This document shows, one piece after another, positions 50,930 to 62,613 of a stretch of DNA of 64,000 nt. Position numbers and translations under genes: made by a program. Positions within the stretch are counted from its first letter, which is position 1. Each line of letters opens with the position of its first letter. Under the pieces are notes generated by a model. It saw nothing but the letters and a program-made list of their open reading frames with translations, was not told the DNA's origin and did not search any database. The stretch comes from Caulobacter hibisci (GTDB lineage Bacteria; Pseudomonadota; Alphaproteobacteria; Caulobacterales; Caulobacteraceae). The stretch spans positions 171,064 to 235,063 of the forward strand of contig NZ_JADWOX010000007.1 in the NCBI RefSeq assembly GCF_016135805.1, read 5' to 3'.

Positions 50930-51633
50930 ACGAAGAGATTCCCAAGCGCCGGATGGTCAAGCCGCCCACGGGCGGCAACGCGGATGGCCGCGCCAAGCCC
51001 GCGCGCCTGAAGACCGCCGACGGCCGCACGCCCAGCCAGCAGGCCTGGCTCGAGCGCCAGATCAACGACCCGTTCTCGGCCAAGGCCCGGGCGCTGGGCT
51101 ATCGCAGCCGCGCGGCCTTCAAGATCAGCGAGATCGACGACAAGTTCCGCTTCTTCAAGAAGGGCGCGCGGGTCATCGACCTGGGCTGCGCCCCAGGCGG
51201 CTGGCTGCAGATGGCGGTCGAGCGCGGCGTGACCCAGCTCGTCGGTGTCGACCTGCTGCACGTCGACCCGGTCGAGCCGGCCCACATCGTCGAGATGGAC
51301 TTCACCAATCCGGCCTGTCCGCCCAAGCTGCTCGAACTGCTGGGCGGCGCGCCCGACCTCGTGATGTCGGACATGGCCCCCAACACCGTCGGCCATCGCG
51401 AGACCGACCACCTGCGCATCGTCGGCCTGATCGAGATCGGCGCCGAGTTCGCCATCGAGACCCTGCGCCCCGGCGGCGCCTTCGTCGCCAAGGCCTTCCA
51501 GGGCGGCGAGACCTCCGAGGTCATCGCCCGCCTGAAGAAGCATTTCGAGAAGGTCCAGCACTTCAAGCCCAAGGCCAGCCGCCAGGACAGCTCCGAGGTC
51601 TTCCTCGTGGCGACGGGCTTCAAGGGGCGGTAG
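50926..51633 (+). CDS. rlmE: 23S rRNA 2'-O-methyltransferase RlmE (FtsJ/RrmJ)
   Basis: A 235-residue protein with a basic N-terminal extension (residues 1-45). RSRAAFKISEID holds the catalytic Lys, DLGCAPGGWLQM the SAM loop, MSDMAPNTVGH the Asp and FVAKAFQGGE the second Lys of the K-D-K-E set. It methylates U2552 of 23S rRNA. Coupled to the ppx-like gene. Confidence 0.9.
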   Translation: MNEEIPKRRMVKPPTGGNADGRAKPARLKTADGRTPSQQAWLERQINDPFSAKARALGYRSRAAFKISEIDDKFRFFKKGARVIDLGCAPGGWLQMAVERGVTQLVGVDLLHVDPVEPAHIVEMDFTNPACPPKLLELLGGAPDLVMSDMAPNTVGHRETDHLRIVGLIEIGAEFAIETLRPGGAFVAKAFQGGETSEVIARLKKHFEKVQHFKPKASRQDSSEVFLVATGFKGR

Positions 51634-51640
51634 GTCGCTG

Positions 51641-52159
51641 ATGGTCGCCGCATTGGTCTCCCTGATGATCGCGGCGGCCGCGCCGGCTTCCGACTGCATC
51701 ATCACCGAAAGCTCCGCCCGCGACAGTCTGAGGTTCGACGGTCATCCAGCCAGGGCCTGGAGCGGCGCGCCGGCCAAGCCCATGCTTGATACGCCCGACA
51801 AGCGGCTGTTTCGGACAGCGCTACGCGAAGGCGCGGCCAAGGGGCCGAACTTCGCGGGTCACATGACGATCGTCCAATGGGGCTGCGGGACTTCCTGCGT
51901 GGCCTGGGCGGCGGTGGACGCCAGGACGGGCCGGGTCACGAAACTGGCCGGCGCCGACTACATGGATACGATTCACGTGGGCGGCCTGCTCCACGGCGTG
52001 AACTTCCAACGCGACAGCCGTCTCCTGGTCCTGGCGGGCGCGCCGCGTGAGGACATGTCGCGGGAGGGGGTCTATCGCTACCTTTGGACCGGTAAGGAGT
52101 TCAGGAAGCTCGACTTCATCCCGCGGCCGCAAGTTTGCGAACCGTTCGACGCGCCCTGA
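51641..52159 (+). CDS. Secreted conserved hypothetical protein
   Basis: A 172-residue protein with a signal peptide (MVAALVSLMIAAAAPAS). FAGHMTIVQWGCGTSCVAWA with a pair of Cys and AVDARTGRV are the hallmark of an uncharacterised secreted family. It follows rlmE by 7 bp. Confidence 0.65.
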   Translation: MVAALVSLMIAAAAPASDCIITESSARDSLRFDGHPARAWSGAPAKPMLDTPDKRLFRTALREGAAKGPNFAGHMTIVQWGCGTSCVAWAAVDARTGRVTKLAGADYMDTIHVGGLLHGVNFQRDSRLLVLAGAPREDMSREGVYRYLWTGKEFRKLDFIPRPQVCEPFDAP

Positions 52160-52186
52160 CTGAGCGACAGTGTTGCATGGATATCG

Positions 52187-52200
52187 GCATCACTTGATGC
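52187..52200. promoter_or_regulatory. Likely VapBC operator
   Basis: GCATC-actt-GATGC is a palindrome 30 bp upstream of vapB, the usual position for autoregulation by the VapBC complex. GAGAGGAG, at about 52,213-52,220, is the ribosome binding site. Confidence 0.45.
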
Positions 52201-52229
52201 TAAATCTGATGTCGAGAGGAGCTCGCAAC

Positions 52230-52423
52230 ATGCGTGCGACACTGGCTATCGATGATGATCTGCTGGATCGGGCGATTGCGCTGACCGGCATCCATGAGAA
52301 GACCGCCTTGGTTTGCGAAGCGTTGAAAGCTCTGGTCGAGCGCGAGAGCGCGCGTCGCTTGGCGCTCCTGGGCGGTAGCGAGCCACATCTGGAGCTCGCT
52401 CCTCGACGCAGAGCCCAGCCGGC

Positions 52424-52427
<4 letters not shown>
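52230..52427 (+). CDS. vapB: VapB-type antitoxin
   Basis: A 65-residue protein. MRATLAIDDDLLDRAIALTG is a ribbon-helix-helix start of the type II VapB group, followed by the toxin-binding arm. I prefer ATG at 52,230 after GAGAGGAG; a 20-residue upstream extension does not match the family. GTGA overlap with the toxin gene. Confidence 0.8.
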
Positions 52428-54350
<1,923 letters not shown>

Positions 54351-54353
54351 GCC

Positions 54354-54749
54354 ATGCAGATGGCCTTCGAGCTGAAGATGCTGGCGGCGGCGGTCGTCAT
54401 CGGGCTGGTCCACCTTCTGTGGGCCAGCGCGGCGGCCCAGCCCCAGCGCGGCTTGAAGTGGAATGTGGGCTCCCGCGAGACCCCCGTCGTGCTGACCGGC
54501 ATGGCGGGCCGTCTCGAACGGGCCTCGGCCAATTTCCGCGAGACCTTCGCGTTCTTCGTCGCCGCCGTGCTGGTCGCCTATCTGGGCGGCCGGCTCGGCG
54601 CGCTGACCGCCTTCGGGACCGCGCTCTATGTCGGCGCCCGGGCGGTCTACATCTTTCTCTATGCGTTCGGCGTGCCGGTCGTTCGCAGCCTGGTCTGGGT
54701 CGCCTCGATGGCGGGCCTGGGCCTCGTTCTCCTGGCCTTGGTGATATAG
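54354..54749 (+). CDS. MAPEG-family membrane protein
   Basis: A 131-residue protein with four hydrophobic segments. RGLKWNVGSRE and RLERASANFRETFAFF are the MAPEG signature (the R-x2-R-A-x2-N motif binds glutathione in eukaryotic homologues). Function in bacteria is poorly known. It starts 3 bp after guaB. Confidence 0.8.
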   Translation: MQMAFELKMLAAAVVIGLVHLLWASAAAQPQRGLKWNVGSRETPVVLTGMAGRLERASANFRETFAFFVAAVLVAYLGGRLGALTAFGTALYVGARAVYIFLYAFGVPVVRSLVWVASMAGLGLVLLALVI

Positions 54750-54754
54750 CTCAC

Positions 54755-56032
54755 ATGCGTGACGGAGGACGGGTTTCCGCGGCGATCGAGGTCCTGACCG
54801 AGATCGAGGCGCGGCATTTTCCGGTGAAGATGGCGCTCAAGCGCTGGGGCGAGGCCGCGCGCTACGCCGGCTCCAAGGACCGGGCCTTCGTCTCGGGCCT
54901 GGTGCTCGACGCCCTGCGCCGCAAGCGCTCGCTGGGCTGGCTGATGGCCGATCCCGCCGCCCGCGGCGTCGTGCTCGGCGTCCTGGCCTTTGTCTGGAAG
55001 TGGCCGGTCGAGCGCATCGCCGAGGCGGCCTCGGAAGAGCACGGCTTCGGCGCGCTGACCGAGACCGAACAGGCCCGCCTGAAGGATCCCGTCTCGCTGG
55101 ACGGCGCGCCCGCGCCGGTGGCCGGCGACTATCCCGACTGGCTGGAGCCGCATCTGGCCCGCGCCCTGGGCGTCGACCAGGTCGCCGAGATGGCGGCCCT
55201 GTCCGAACGCGCGCCGGTCGATCTGCGCGTCAACACCCTGAAGACCGACGCCGAGCGCGGCGCCAAGGCCCTGGCCCCGATCAACGCCGCCCCGGCCGGC
55301 ATCCTGCCCAACGCCTTCCGCATTCCCGCGCCCGCCGCCGCCGACCGCACGCCGTCGGTCGAGGCCGTGCCGGCCTTCTCCAAGGGTTGGTTCGAGGTCC
55401 AGGACCTTGGCTCGCAGATCGCCGCCGCCGTGGCCGGCGAGGTCAAGGGCAAGCAGGTGCTCGACTTCTGCGCCGGGGGGGGAGGCAAGACGCTCGCGCT
55501 CGCGGCCGCCATGGGCAACAGCGGCCAGATCTTCGCCCACGACAGCGACGCCCGCCGCCTGGCCGACACCATCCGGCGCGGCCAGAGGGCAGGGGTGCGC
55601 AACCTGCAGATCCGCTCGCCGATCGAGGCCCAGCCGCTGAAGGGCCTGGAAGGCAAGATCGACGTCGTCTTCGTCGACGCCCCCTGCACGGGCGCCGGCA
55701 CCTGGCGCCGCCATCCCGACGCCAAGTGGCGTCTGTCGCCCGACCAGCTGGCCAAGCGCCAGATCGAGCAGGACAGCGTCATGGAGGACGCCTCGACCTT
55801 CGTGAAGGCCGGCGGCCGCATGGTCTACGTCACCTGCTCGCTGCTGGCCGAGGAGAACGAGGACCGCGTCGCGGCCTTCCTCGAGCGCCACCCCGAATTC
55901 ACCGTCAAGCCGATCGCCTTGGACGGCGTGCCCCACGTCACGTCCGAAGGCTATCTGCGCCTGACCCCGCACCGCGCCGGTACGGACGGCTTCTTCGCCG
56001 CCGTGCTCGTGCGCTCGACCTACGCACCCTGA
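54755..56032 (+). CDS. RsmB/NOP-family RNA m5C methyltransferase
   Basis: A 425-residue protein. [18 protein letters not shown] is the SAM loop, [15 protein letters not shown] contains motif IV Cys, and [10 protein letters not shown] the motif VI catalytic Cys. The N-terminal NusB-like helical part is present. Lies between guaB/MAPEG and guaA on the same strand. ATG at 54,755 is 6 bp after the MAPEG stop. The exact rRNA target is not determined. Confidence 0.85.
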   Translation: MRDGGRVSAAIEVLTEIEARHFPVKMALKRWGEAARYAGSKDRAFVSGLVLDALRRKRSLGWLMADPAARGVVLGVLAFVWKWPVERIAEAASEEHGFGALTETEQARLKDPVSLDGAPAPVAGDYPDWLEPHLARALGVDQVAEMAALSERAPVDLRVNTLKTDAERGAKALAPINAAPAGILPNAFRIPAPAAADRTPSVEAVPAFSKGWFEVQDLGSQIAAAVAGEVKGKQVLDFCAGGGGKTLALAAAMGNSGQIFAHDSDARRLADTIRRGQRAGVRNLQIRSPIEAQPLKGLEGKIDVVFVDAPCTGAGTWRRHPDAKWRLSPDQLAKRQIEQDSVMEDASTFVKAGGRMVYVTCSLLAEENEDRVAAFLERHPEFTVKPIALDGVPHVTSEGYLRLTPHRAGTDGFFAAVLVRSTYAP

Positions 56033-56076
56033 TCGCCATCTTCGCCGACAAGACCGACCCGCTGGAGACCCGACCG

Positions 56077-57636
56077 ATGACCACCGAAACCCACCACCAG
56101 CGCGTCCTGATCGTCGACTTCGGCAGCCAGGTGACCCAGCTGATCGCGCGCCGGGTGCGCGAGGCCGGCGTCTATTGCGAGATCCATCCGTTCGACAAGG
56201 CCGAGGCCCTGGTCGACGAGTACCAGCCTTCGGCGATCATCCTGTCGGGCGGCCCGGCCAGCGTGCTGGAGGCCGACAGCCCCCGCATCGGCCGCAAGCT
56301 GTTCGACCTGGGCCTGCCGCTGCTGGCCATCTGCTACGGCCAGCAACTGCTGTGCGACGTGCTGGGCGGCAAGGTCGAGGGCGGCCACGCCGGCGAGTTC
56401 GGCCGCGCCGAGCTGACTATCGGCAAGCAGAGCCCTCTCTTCCAGGGCCTGGCCGGCGTCGGCGAGCTGGAAACCGTCTGGATGAGCCACGGCGATCGCG
56501 TCACCGCTATCCCCGAGGGGTTCGAGGTGGTTGGCACCTCGAACGGTGCGCCGTTCGCGGCCATCGCCAATGACGACAAGAAGATCTACGCGCTGCAGTT
56601 CCACCCCGAGGTCTACCACACGGTCAACGGCCCGCAGATCTACAAGAACTTCCTGGCCCTGGCCGGCCTGAAGGGCGACTGGACCATGGCGGCCTTCCGC
56701 CAGGAGATGGTCCAGAAGATCCGTGACCAGGTCGGGACCGGCAAGGTGATCTGCGGCCTGTCGGGCGGCGTCGACAGCTCGGTGGCCGCCGTGCTGATCC
56801 ACGAAGCCATCGGCGACCAGCTGACCTGCGTGTTTGTCGACACCGGCCTGCTGCGCAAGAACGAGGCCGACCAGGTCGTCACCCTGTTCCGGGACCACTA
56901 CAACATCCCGCTGGTCCACGTGGACGCCGGCGACCTTTTCCTGGGCGAGCTGGCCGGGGTTTCCGACCCGGAGACCAAGCGCAAGACCATCGGTCGCCTG
57001 TTCATCGACGTCTTCGACAAGGAAGCCGCCAAGATCGACGGCGCGGCGTTCCTGGCCCAGGGCACCCTCTATCCCGACGTCGTCGAGAGCGTCTCGGCTC
57101 GCGGCGGTCCGTCGGCGGTGATCAAGAGCCACCACAACGTGGGCGGCCTGCCGGACTACATGAAGCTGAAGCTGGTCGAGCCGCTGCGCGAGCTTTTCAA
57201 GGACGAGGTCCGCGCCCTGGGCGTCGAACTGGGCCTGGCTCCGGCCTTCGTCGGCCGCCACCCGTTCCCGGGCCCGGGCCTGGCCATCCGCATCCCGGGC
57301 GAGATCACGCCCGAGAAGGTCAAGGTCCTGCAGGACGCCGACGCCATCTACCTCGAAGAGATCCGCAACGCCGGCCTTTACGACAAGATCTGGCAGGCCT
57401 TCGCCGTGCTGCTGCCCGTCAAGACGGTCGGCGTCATGGGCGACGCCCGCACGTACGAAAACGTCCTGGCCCTGCGCGCGGTCACCTCGACCGACGGCAT
57501 GACCGCCGACTTCTTCGAATTCCCCTGGGAAATCCTCGGCAAGACCGCCACGAGGATCATCAACGAAGTCAGAGGGGTGAACCGGGTCGTCTACGACGTG
57601 ACCAGCAAGCCCCCCGGCACGATCGAGTGGGAGTAG
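56077..57636 (+). CDS. guaA: GMP synthase (glutamine-hydrolysing)
   Basis: A 519-residue protein. Class I glutaminase with C86 ([11 protein letters not shown]) and the His/Glu pair in FHPEVYHT. The synthetase P-loop is [15 protein letters not shown] (about residue 225), and the C-terminal dimerisation domain ends PPGTIEWE. It aminates XMP to GMP. Complete. Confidence 0.95.
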   Translation: MTTETHHQRVLIVDFGSQVTQLIARRVREAGVYCEIHPFDKAEALVDEYQPSAIILSGGPASVLEADSPRIGRKLFDLGLPLLAICYGQQLLCDVLGGKVEGGHAGEFGRAELTIGKQSPLFQGLAGVGELETVWMSHGDRVTAIPEGFEVVGTSNGAPFAAIANDDKKIYALQFHPEVYHTVNGPQIYKNFLALAGLKGDWTMAAFRQEMVQKIRDQVGTGKVICGLSGGVDSSVAAVLIHEAIGDQLTCVFVDTGLLRKNEADQVVTLFRDHYNIPLVHVDAGDLFLGELAGVSDPETKRKTIGRLFIDVFDKEAAKIDGAAFLAQGTLYPDVVESVSARGGPSAVIKSHHNVGGLPDYMKLKLVEPLRELFKDEVRALGVELGLAPAFVGRHPFPGPGLAIRIPGEITPEKVKVLQDADAIYLEEIRNAGLYDKIWQAFAVLLPVKTVGVMGDARTYENVLALRAVTSTDGMTADFFEFPWEILGKTATRIINEVRGVNRVVYDVTSKPPGTIEWE

Positions 57637-58114
57637 GTGTAATATAATACCGCGCTCGCCGGATCTGCATCCGTCGTCCAGGGCTCACTTCGGTCAACCC
57701 TGGCGATTGCCATCCTCGTGATCCGTAGGGAAGCTCGCTTGCACTCCGTGTAAGGCGGCTTCCCGGCGGCGTCGTACTGTGGCGTAAAAGGTGGGCAATC
57801 GGCGGGTTTGAAGGCGGTGGCAGCGGCCGGAGCCCTAAGATCGATGTGGGGTTGGGACAACCACACCTGGCGCGACCTCGCCGGCTAGTGGTTCTGTTGT
57901 CAACGCGCCGCCGAGCTCCATAGGCTCCTGGCCGCGCCAACGGCAGCCGCTGTTGAAGATCTCGACCCTTAGCGCCCTTCACAAGCTTCGCATTCCGTAG
58001 CGTCCTGCGGCGCCGGCGCGAGAACGCCGTACGACGTCGCGATAACGGGCTTGATTAAGTGTGGTGATATAACGTTACGACGCCGCCTCGTTATCCGGCC
58101 TTGGGGCGTTCATC
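57637..58114. other. 478-bp gene-free region after guaA
   Basis: Two hairpins lie here: CCAGGG...CCCTGG (57,678-57,703) and GGGAAGC...GCTTCCC (57,728-57,764, 23-nt loop). Minus-strand open frames overlap the guaA end and are shadows. No known gene is recognised; the stretch 57,765-58,050 shows nothing I can name. Confidence 0.4.
58064..58078. promoter_or_regulatory. Possible Zur/Fur-type metal box
   Basis: GTGATATAACGTTAC is an imperfect dyad 37 bp before the GTG of the receptor remnant. It resembles the GTnATnnnATnAC-type boxes of alphaproteobacterial zinc regulators. This is a weak match; metal-regulated control of the locus is inference. Confidence 0.35.
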
Positions 58115-59108
58115 GTGACTTCCAATCTTCGTTCTTCGGTTCGCGCCGCGTTGTGGTTGCTCGGAGCGGCTTCCGGCCTGGCGCTGGGCGCGACCGGCGC
58201 GCTGGCCGAGGAGGCCACGGCGGTCTGCCAGGTCGTGGTCACGGCGACGGCGGGCGAGCAGAGCCTGAACGACGCGCCGGCGCGGCTCGGCCACGATCAA
58301 CGGCTCGTTCCCGGAAGTCGGCGTGGGCAAGGCCTACCAGTTCGGTGGCTATGCCGGCGGGCCCCTGGTCGCTGAAAAGCTCGGCCTGAGCGTCTATGCC
58401 GATGCGACCGGCCGCGATCCGACCTATACGGCCAGCGATCCCCGTCTGGCCAAACTCGAAGGTCGCCGAGCGCTGAACGGCTCGGCGACTCTGAGCTGGA
58501 CGCCGGACGCCGCCCAACGCATCGACCTGGCCTATTCGGCCGGGAAGGATTTCCGCTACCGCGACACGATCACGACCGCCGCGCCGATCCTCTACTATCG
58601 CTTCTCCGACGACATCGAGCGCGAGCAACTGGCGCTGTCGTACAAGGGCGACTGGTCGTGGGGCTACACCAGCCTGCGCGCCTATCGCAGCGAGATCGAG
58701 CGGGTCAACATCCGCTCGGCGAAGCAAACACCCAGCGCGCCGGTGCGGATCGTCGAGCAAGTCGTCGATGGCGTGGTCAGCATCCCCGTCGCTGGGGCGC
58801 ATCGCTTCAGTGTCGGCGGCGACCTGCGTCGCCAGAACCTGTGCAATCCAGAGGTCAATGACTGGCAGACCAGCCCCAGGCACTACACCGTCTTCCACGC
58901 CACCGAGCGCCTGACCCTGAAGGGTGGCGTTGGGCGCGGCTTCAAGGCTCCGAGCCTGACCCAGCTGTCGCCGGATTACGACGTCGCCGCCGCCGGCGGT
59001 CGCTCCACGGTCTTTGGCAATCCAAACCTGAAGCCCGAGATCAGGCACGACCTGAAGAACCTCGTCGAGACCCAATGCACCGCCTTCTGCGGCATTCGCG
59101 GCCGTTAA
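58115..59108 (+). pseudogene. TonB-dependent receptor, collapsed remnant
   Basis: The GTG at 58,115 begins a signal peptide (SVRAALWLLGAASGLALGAT) and the receptor start (VVVTATAGEQSLNDAPA). The plug domain is then missing and the frame changes near 58,285. Barrel sequence resumes in another frame (VGKAYQFGGYAGGPLVAEKL, FKAPSLTQLSPDYD). A second, in-frame loss joins NLKPE to DLKNLVETQCTAF, and the last barrel strands after GIRGR are gone. At least three deletions make it non-functional. It resembles CirA/BtuB-like receptors. Confidence 0.8.
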
Positions 59109-59115
59109 ATCCGTC

Positions 59116-59310
59116 ATGGACAGGCGCAAGCTTGGCGTGAACGCCTGGTTCGAGGCCGACAATCCCACCGCCCAGGCAGATGATCGAGCGCATGGCCGAG
59201 GCCGTGCGCAAGAGCTACTGGCGTCCCGACGACAAGACCCTGCGCGAGATGGCCCAGCGCTGGCGCGACCTGAAGGCCAAGGGCGCGCAATCCGGCGAGG
59301 GCGAAACCGC
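59116..59310 (+). pseudogene. CobN-like cobaltochelatase, C-terminal remnant
   Basis: RRKLGVNAWFEADNPTAQ in one frame continues after about 59,175 as QMIERMAEAVRKSYWRPDDK and LREMAQRWRDLKAKG in another frame. Both match the extreme C-terminus of CobN-type chelatases, which are over 1000 residues long. More than nine-tenths of the gene is therefore absent and the rest is frameshifted. CobN-like genes beside a TonB receptor form a known uptake-type cluster in proteobacteria. Confidence 0.65.
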
Positions 59311-59334
59311 CGCCGTCCTGATGATCCTGATCGT

Positions 59335-59517
59335 CCGCAATCCGAGAAGGTCGTAGTGGTCCGCAATCCAGGCGCGGCCAACATGAGCATGGTGGTCAAG
59401 GACGGAAAGGAACTGACCCACTACCAGTTCAGCGGCGCGATCTGATAAGGCAAGGGGGCCAAGGCCGGCGTCACCTACCGCCTGCCCGACGGCAAGATGG
59501 TCTATGTGCCCGAATAG
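59335..59517 (+). pseudogene. DUF2149-like protein remnant
   Basis: KVVVVRNPGAANMSMVVKDG, then HYQFSGAI, two consecutive stops (TGATAA at 59,443-59,448), then KGAKAGVTYRLPDGKMVYVPE in the same frame to a stop at 59,517. The end motif YRLPDGKMVYVPE resembles DUF2149, a small protein usually encoded with CobN-like chelatase and ExbB-like genes. The family assignment is from memory of the motif and is moderate. Confidence 0.5.
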
Positions 59518-60000
59518 GGCGCGGGCTCCAGGTCTCGAATCTGGCGTTGCGAAGCGCCGCTACCGCGCCAAGCTCCGCCATTGTCTCTTCCGACAGCGTC
59601 AGCTCGGCCGCCGCCAGGTTCTCGCGCAGGTGGGCGACCGACGAGGTGCCGGGGATCAACGGGAGGTTGGGCGAGCGGCGCAGCAGCCAGGCCAGCGCCA
59701 CCTGCATCGGCGTCGCCTCCAGCCGTTCGGCCACGGTCAACAAGGCCGACGACTGCAGCGGCGAGAAGCCACCGGGGGGAGAACGGCGTATAGGCGATCC
59801 CGGCCTCGGCCAGGTCGTCCACCAAGGCGTCGTCCTGGCGGTGAACTAGGTTGTACAGGTTCTGGACGCAGACGATGTCGGTGACGCCCCGCGCCTCGGC
59901 GACCTGGGCGGCGGTGACGTTGCTGAACGCCGACATGGCGCACCAGGCCCTCGCGCTTCAGGTCCGCCAACACGCCCAGCGGCTCACGCATCTGGCGTCC
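59471..60000 (-). pseudogene. Aldo/keto reductase, frameshifted 3' remnant
   Basis: Three minus-strand frames in order give one protein: REPLGVLADLKREGLVRHVG (up to about 59,940), MSAFSNVTAAQVAEARGVTD to YTPFSP (about 59,936-59,775), and LLTVAERLEATPMQVALAWL ... LIPGTSSVAHLRENL (to about 59,500). At least two frameshifts separate them and the N-terminal half is missing. The order and motifs are those of the aldo/keto reductase barrel. Confidence 0.75.
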
Positions 60001-60092
60001 TGAATTGTGAAACGGATCCAAGTCCGAAGAATCCTTCAGTCTGGAATCCGCTGTCTGTGAACGCGCTAGCACCGCTTTTGAAGCCAATACAA

Positions 60093-60560
60093 TTAGGCGC
60101 TCGGGCTCAGCTCACCGCGCTTGCGGACGGGTCTGGTAAGCATCTGGCCGCTGTCCTCAAACCCGGTGGCCAGGCAGAACGCGCGCAGGTCGCTTGATCC
60201 AGCTTGGTCGATGAGCCGCAGATCCCCGCATCCCGCTGAGCGGGCGGCCTGGGACGCGGCCTTCAGGAGCAGGCGAGCGACGCCGTTGCGACGTCGCTCC
60301 GGATCGACGAGCAGCGCCGAAATCCATCCCGCTTCCAGGTCCGAGGTCAGCACCGCGTGCCAGTGCACCGCGATCAGGCCCGTCGGCGGTCCCCATTCGT
60401 CGGCGATGAGCACGGCGCCGGGCTGATCCTGCATGGCGTTCAAGCGGGCCGCCAGCCTGTCGCGCGCCATGGTCTGGTCCGCGGCCTTGAGAAGAGCCGC
60501 CAAACCATCGACGTCGCCGCCGTTGGCGGCTCGGATGGACAAGCCATATCGGCTCGACAT
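60093..60560 (-). CDS. GNAT-family acetyltransferase
   Basis: A 155-residue protein. LLVDPERRRNGVARLLLKAA carries the acetyl-CoA loop (R-R-x-G-V-A), preceded by AGWISAL strand 4; FCLATGFEDSGQML ends the fold. Intact, unlike its left neighbours. Substrate unknown. Confidence 0.75.
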   Translation of the reverse strand: MSSRYGLSIRAANGGDVDGLAALLKAADQTMARDRLAARLNAMQDQPGAVLIADEWGPPTGLIAVHWHAVLTSDLEAGWISALLVDPERRRNGVARLLLKAASQAARSAGCGDLRLIDQAGSSDLRAFCLATGFEDSGQMLTRPVRKRGELSPSA

Positions 60561-60593
60561 GCGCGAACGTCTCCCAAGGTGGCCCGATCGACC

Positions 60594-61253
60594 TTATCTC
60601 AGGCGTTCGATCAGGAAGCGTGCGCCCAGTCGCAGGCCGCCCTCGTCGATGCTGTGGCCCAGGCCTGGCGAGACGTGGGTCGCGACCTCGAAGCCCAAGG
60701 CCTTGAGGCCGACATCGGCCTGATGCAGGGCGCTGAGCGGCAGAACGTCGTCGCGGTCGCCGTGGACGAGCAGGACCGGCGGTTTGGTCACGACCTCGGC
60801 CGCCAAGGCCTCGGGATCGGCGAGCATCCCCGAAAAGCCGACGATGCCGGCCAGGGCCTTGGCCCGGCGCGGCCCGACGTGCAGCGCCATCATCGTGCCC
60901 TGACTGAACCCGACCAGGGCCAGCTTGTCTTCGGCCAGCCCGTGGGCGGTCAGTTGAGCGTCGATATAGGCGTCAAGCGCCCGCGCCGAAACCCGTACGC
61001 CCGCCGCGCGGGCCTGCGGCGTCAGGCTGGTCAGGGCCCACCATTGGCGGCCATAGGGCACGCCCTCGCAAGGCTGGGGCGCGTCGGGCGCCAGGAACAG
61101 GGTGTCCGGCAGCGCCTGGGCCCAGTAGGGCGCCAGGTCGATCAGGTCGGCCCCGTTGGAGCCGTAGCCGTGCAGGAAGATCACGATCGACTTGGGCGAG
61201 CCGCCCGAGGCGGGCGCGCCGCTTGGGCCGTCGAGCAGGGGGATCTGGGTCAT
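60594..61253 (-). CDS. Carboxylesterase/phospholipase-type alpha/beta hydrolase
   Basis: A 219-residue protein. FLHGYGSNGADL is the oxyanion loop, LVGFSQGTMMAL the nucleophile Ser, HGDRDDVLPL the Asp and GLGHSID the His. Small esterases of this family act on short acyl esters or lysophospholipids. Intact. Confidence 0.85.
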   Translation of the reverse strand: MTQIPLLDGPSGAPASGGSPKSIVIFLHGYGSNGADLIDLAPYWAQALPDTLFLAPDAPQPCEGVPYGRQWWALTSLTPQARAAGVRVSARALDAYIDAQLTAHGLAEDKLALVGFSQGTMMALHVGPRRAKALAGIVGFSGMLADPEALAAEVVTKPPVLLVHGDRDDVLPLSALHQADVGLKALGFEVATHVSPGLGHSIDEGGLRLGARFLIERLR

Positions 61254-61371
61254 GACTGTCCTGGCCAGCGAGACGGTGCGGTAAGGCGGTTATAGCCTCG
61301 ATTCCGTCGCGCTGCGGATATCCGGGTTGCGGAGCCTGCCTGCTCGGGCCGCTCACACTTCCGGGTCTGAT

Positions 61372-61389
61372 TTGTCATTTTGCTGTCAG
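61372..61389 (+). promoter_or_regulatory. Pho-box-like direct repeat
   Basis: TTGTCAT-TTTG-CTGTCAG: two TGTCA cores 11 bp apart (61,373 and 61,384), the spacing used by OmpR/PhoB-family dimers. It lies 154 bp before the response regulator start, in a 289-bp gene-free gap, and may be an autoregulatory or PhoB site. Confidence 0.5.
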
Positions 61390-61542
61390 CGGCGAGACCA
61401 GGACACTCGTCCATAGTCTACAAGACTCGCCCTGTCGGTTCGCGCGCAGTCTGCCCTCCAGTTGCGTTCACCCCCACCTTCAGGTGCGAGGTTCTGGCTA
61501 TAGGATGCGCCCTGTCGCGGAGGTTCCCGCCAAGCCGACCGC

Positions 61543-62246
61543 GTGTTGAGGGCGCCGACCGCCGCCAAGAAGATCCTGATCGTCGAAGACGAGCCCAAGA
61601 CCGTCGCCTATCTGCGCAAGGGGCTGAGCGAGCAGGGCTATGCCGTGGACTTCGCCAGCGACGGCGAGAGCGGCCTGCACCTGGCCCAGACCTGGACTAC
61701 GACGCCGTCATCCTCGACGTCATGCTGCCCCGGTTGGACGGGATCGCGCTGCTGGAGCGCTTGCGCCAGCGTCATCAGACGCCGGTGATCATGCTGACCG
61801 CGCGCGACAGCGTCGATGATCGCCTGCAGGGCCTGGGGGCCGGGGCCGACGACTATCTGGTCAAGCCGTTCTCGTTCCTGGAACTGCTGGCCCGCCTTCA
61901 GGCCATCACCCGCCGGGGCCGCAACGAGTCGACCTCGATCACCGTCGGCGACCTGCACCTGGACCTGCTGGCCCGGCGCGCCACCCGGGCGGGCAGACGC
62001 CTGAACCTCACCGCCAAGGAATTCTCGCTGCTGGCGGTGCTGGGCCGCCGCCAGTCGCAGATCGTCTCCAAGACCGTGATCACCGAGCTGGTCTGGGACA
62101 TCAATTTCGACACCAACACCAATGTCGTCGAGGTGGCGATCAAACGCCTGCGGGCCAAGATCGACGGCGGCTTCGACAGCAAGCTGCTGCACGCCATCCG
62201 GGGCATGGGCTACGTGCTTGAGCACCGCCCCGAGGAGACCGCGTGA
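61543..62246 (+). pseudogene. OmpR-family response regulator, frameshifted
   Basis: The N-terminus ([20 protein letters not shown] ... SGLHLAQT) is in one frame and the rest ([20 protein letters not shown] through the winged helix [20 protein letters not shown]) in another. The break is near 61,690-61,700, just before the phospho-acceptor Asp strand; a single-base change would restore it. The intact form resembles heavy-metal-type regulators (CusR/IrlR group). GTG start assumed at 61,543. Its stop overlaps the kinase start (TGATG). Confidence 0.75.
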
Positions 62247-62610
62247 TGCCGACCTCGATCGCCGGCCGCCTCACCCTGATGTTCGCGGTCACCACCGGCC
62301 TGGTCACCGCCCTGGCCGGGGCGGCCATCTTCATGTTCCAGACCGTGGAGCTGAAGCGCCACCAAGCCGAGGAATTGCAAGCCGGCTTCGAGATCGTCGA
62401 GGCCATGGTCGCCCACCTCAGCGACGGCGCCAAATGGCCGCTGCTGGCCGACAAGCTGAAGTCCTTCACCCCCGCCAACGACAGCATCCGCTACCGGGTC
62501 GAGAGCGCCGATCCGCGCTTCACCTACGGCGCGCCGTGGCCGGCCGGGGCCGAGATCAAGGCGCCGCGCGAGGGCTACGGCTATGTCCGCTTCTGCGCTC
62601 AAGGGGCGAG
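62246..62610 (+). pseudogene. Sensor histidine kinase, truncated after the N-terminus
   Basis: Residues 1-115 (MPTSIAGRLTLMFAVTTGLV, one TM, then SIRYRVESADPRFTYGAPWP, REGYGYVRF) match the N-terminal periplasmic part of heavy-metal sensor kinases paired with the regulator just upstream. After about 62,600 the sequence stops resembling the family and runs into a hairpin region and the acyltransferase cassette; the frame remains open only to 62,734. HAMP, dimerisation and ATPase domains are absent. Confidence 0.75.
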
Positions 62611-62613
62611 CAC

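Noticed and set aside
57569..57982. Minus-strand frame ending the guaA region ([14 protein letters not shown])
   Set aside because: That string is the antisense of the conserved guaA C-terminus, a frequent false ORF.
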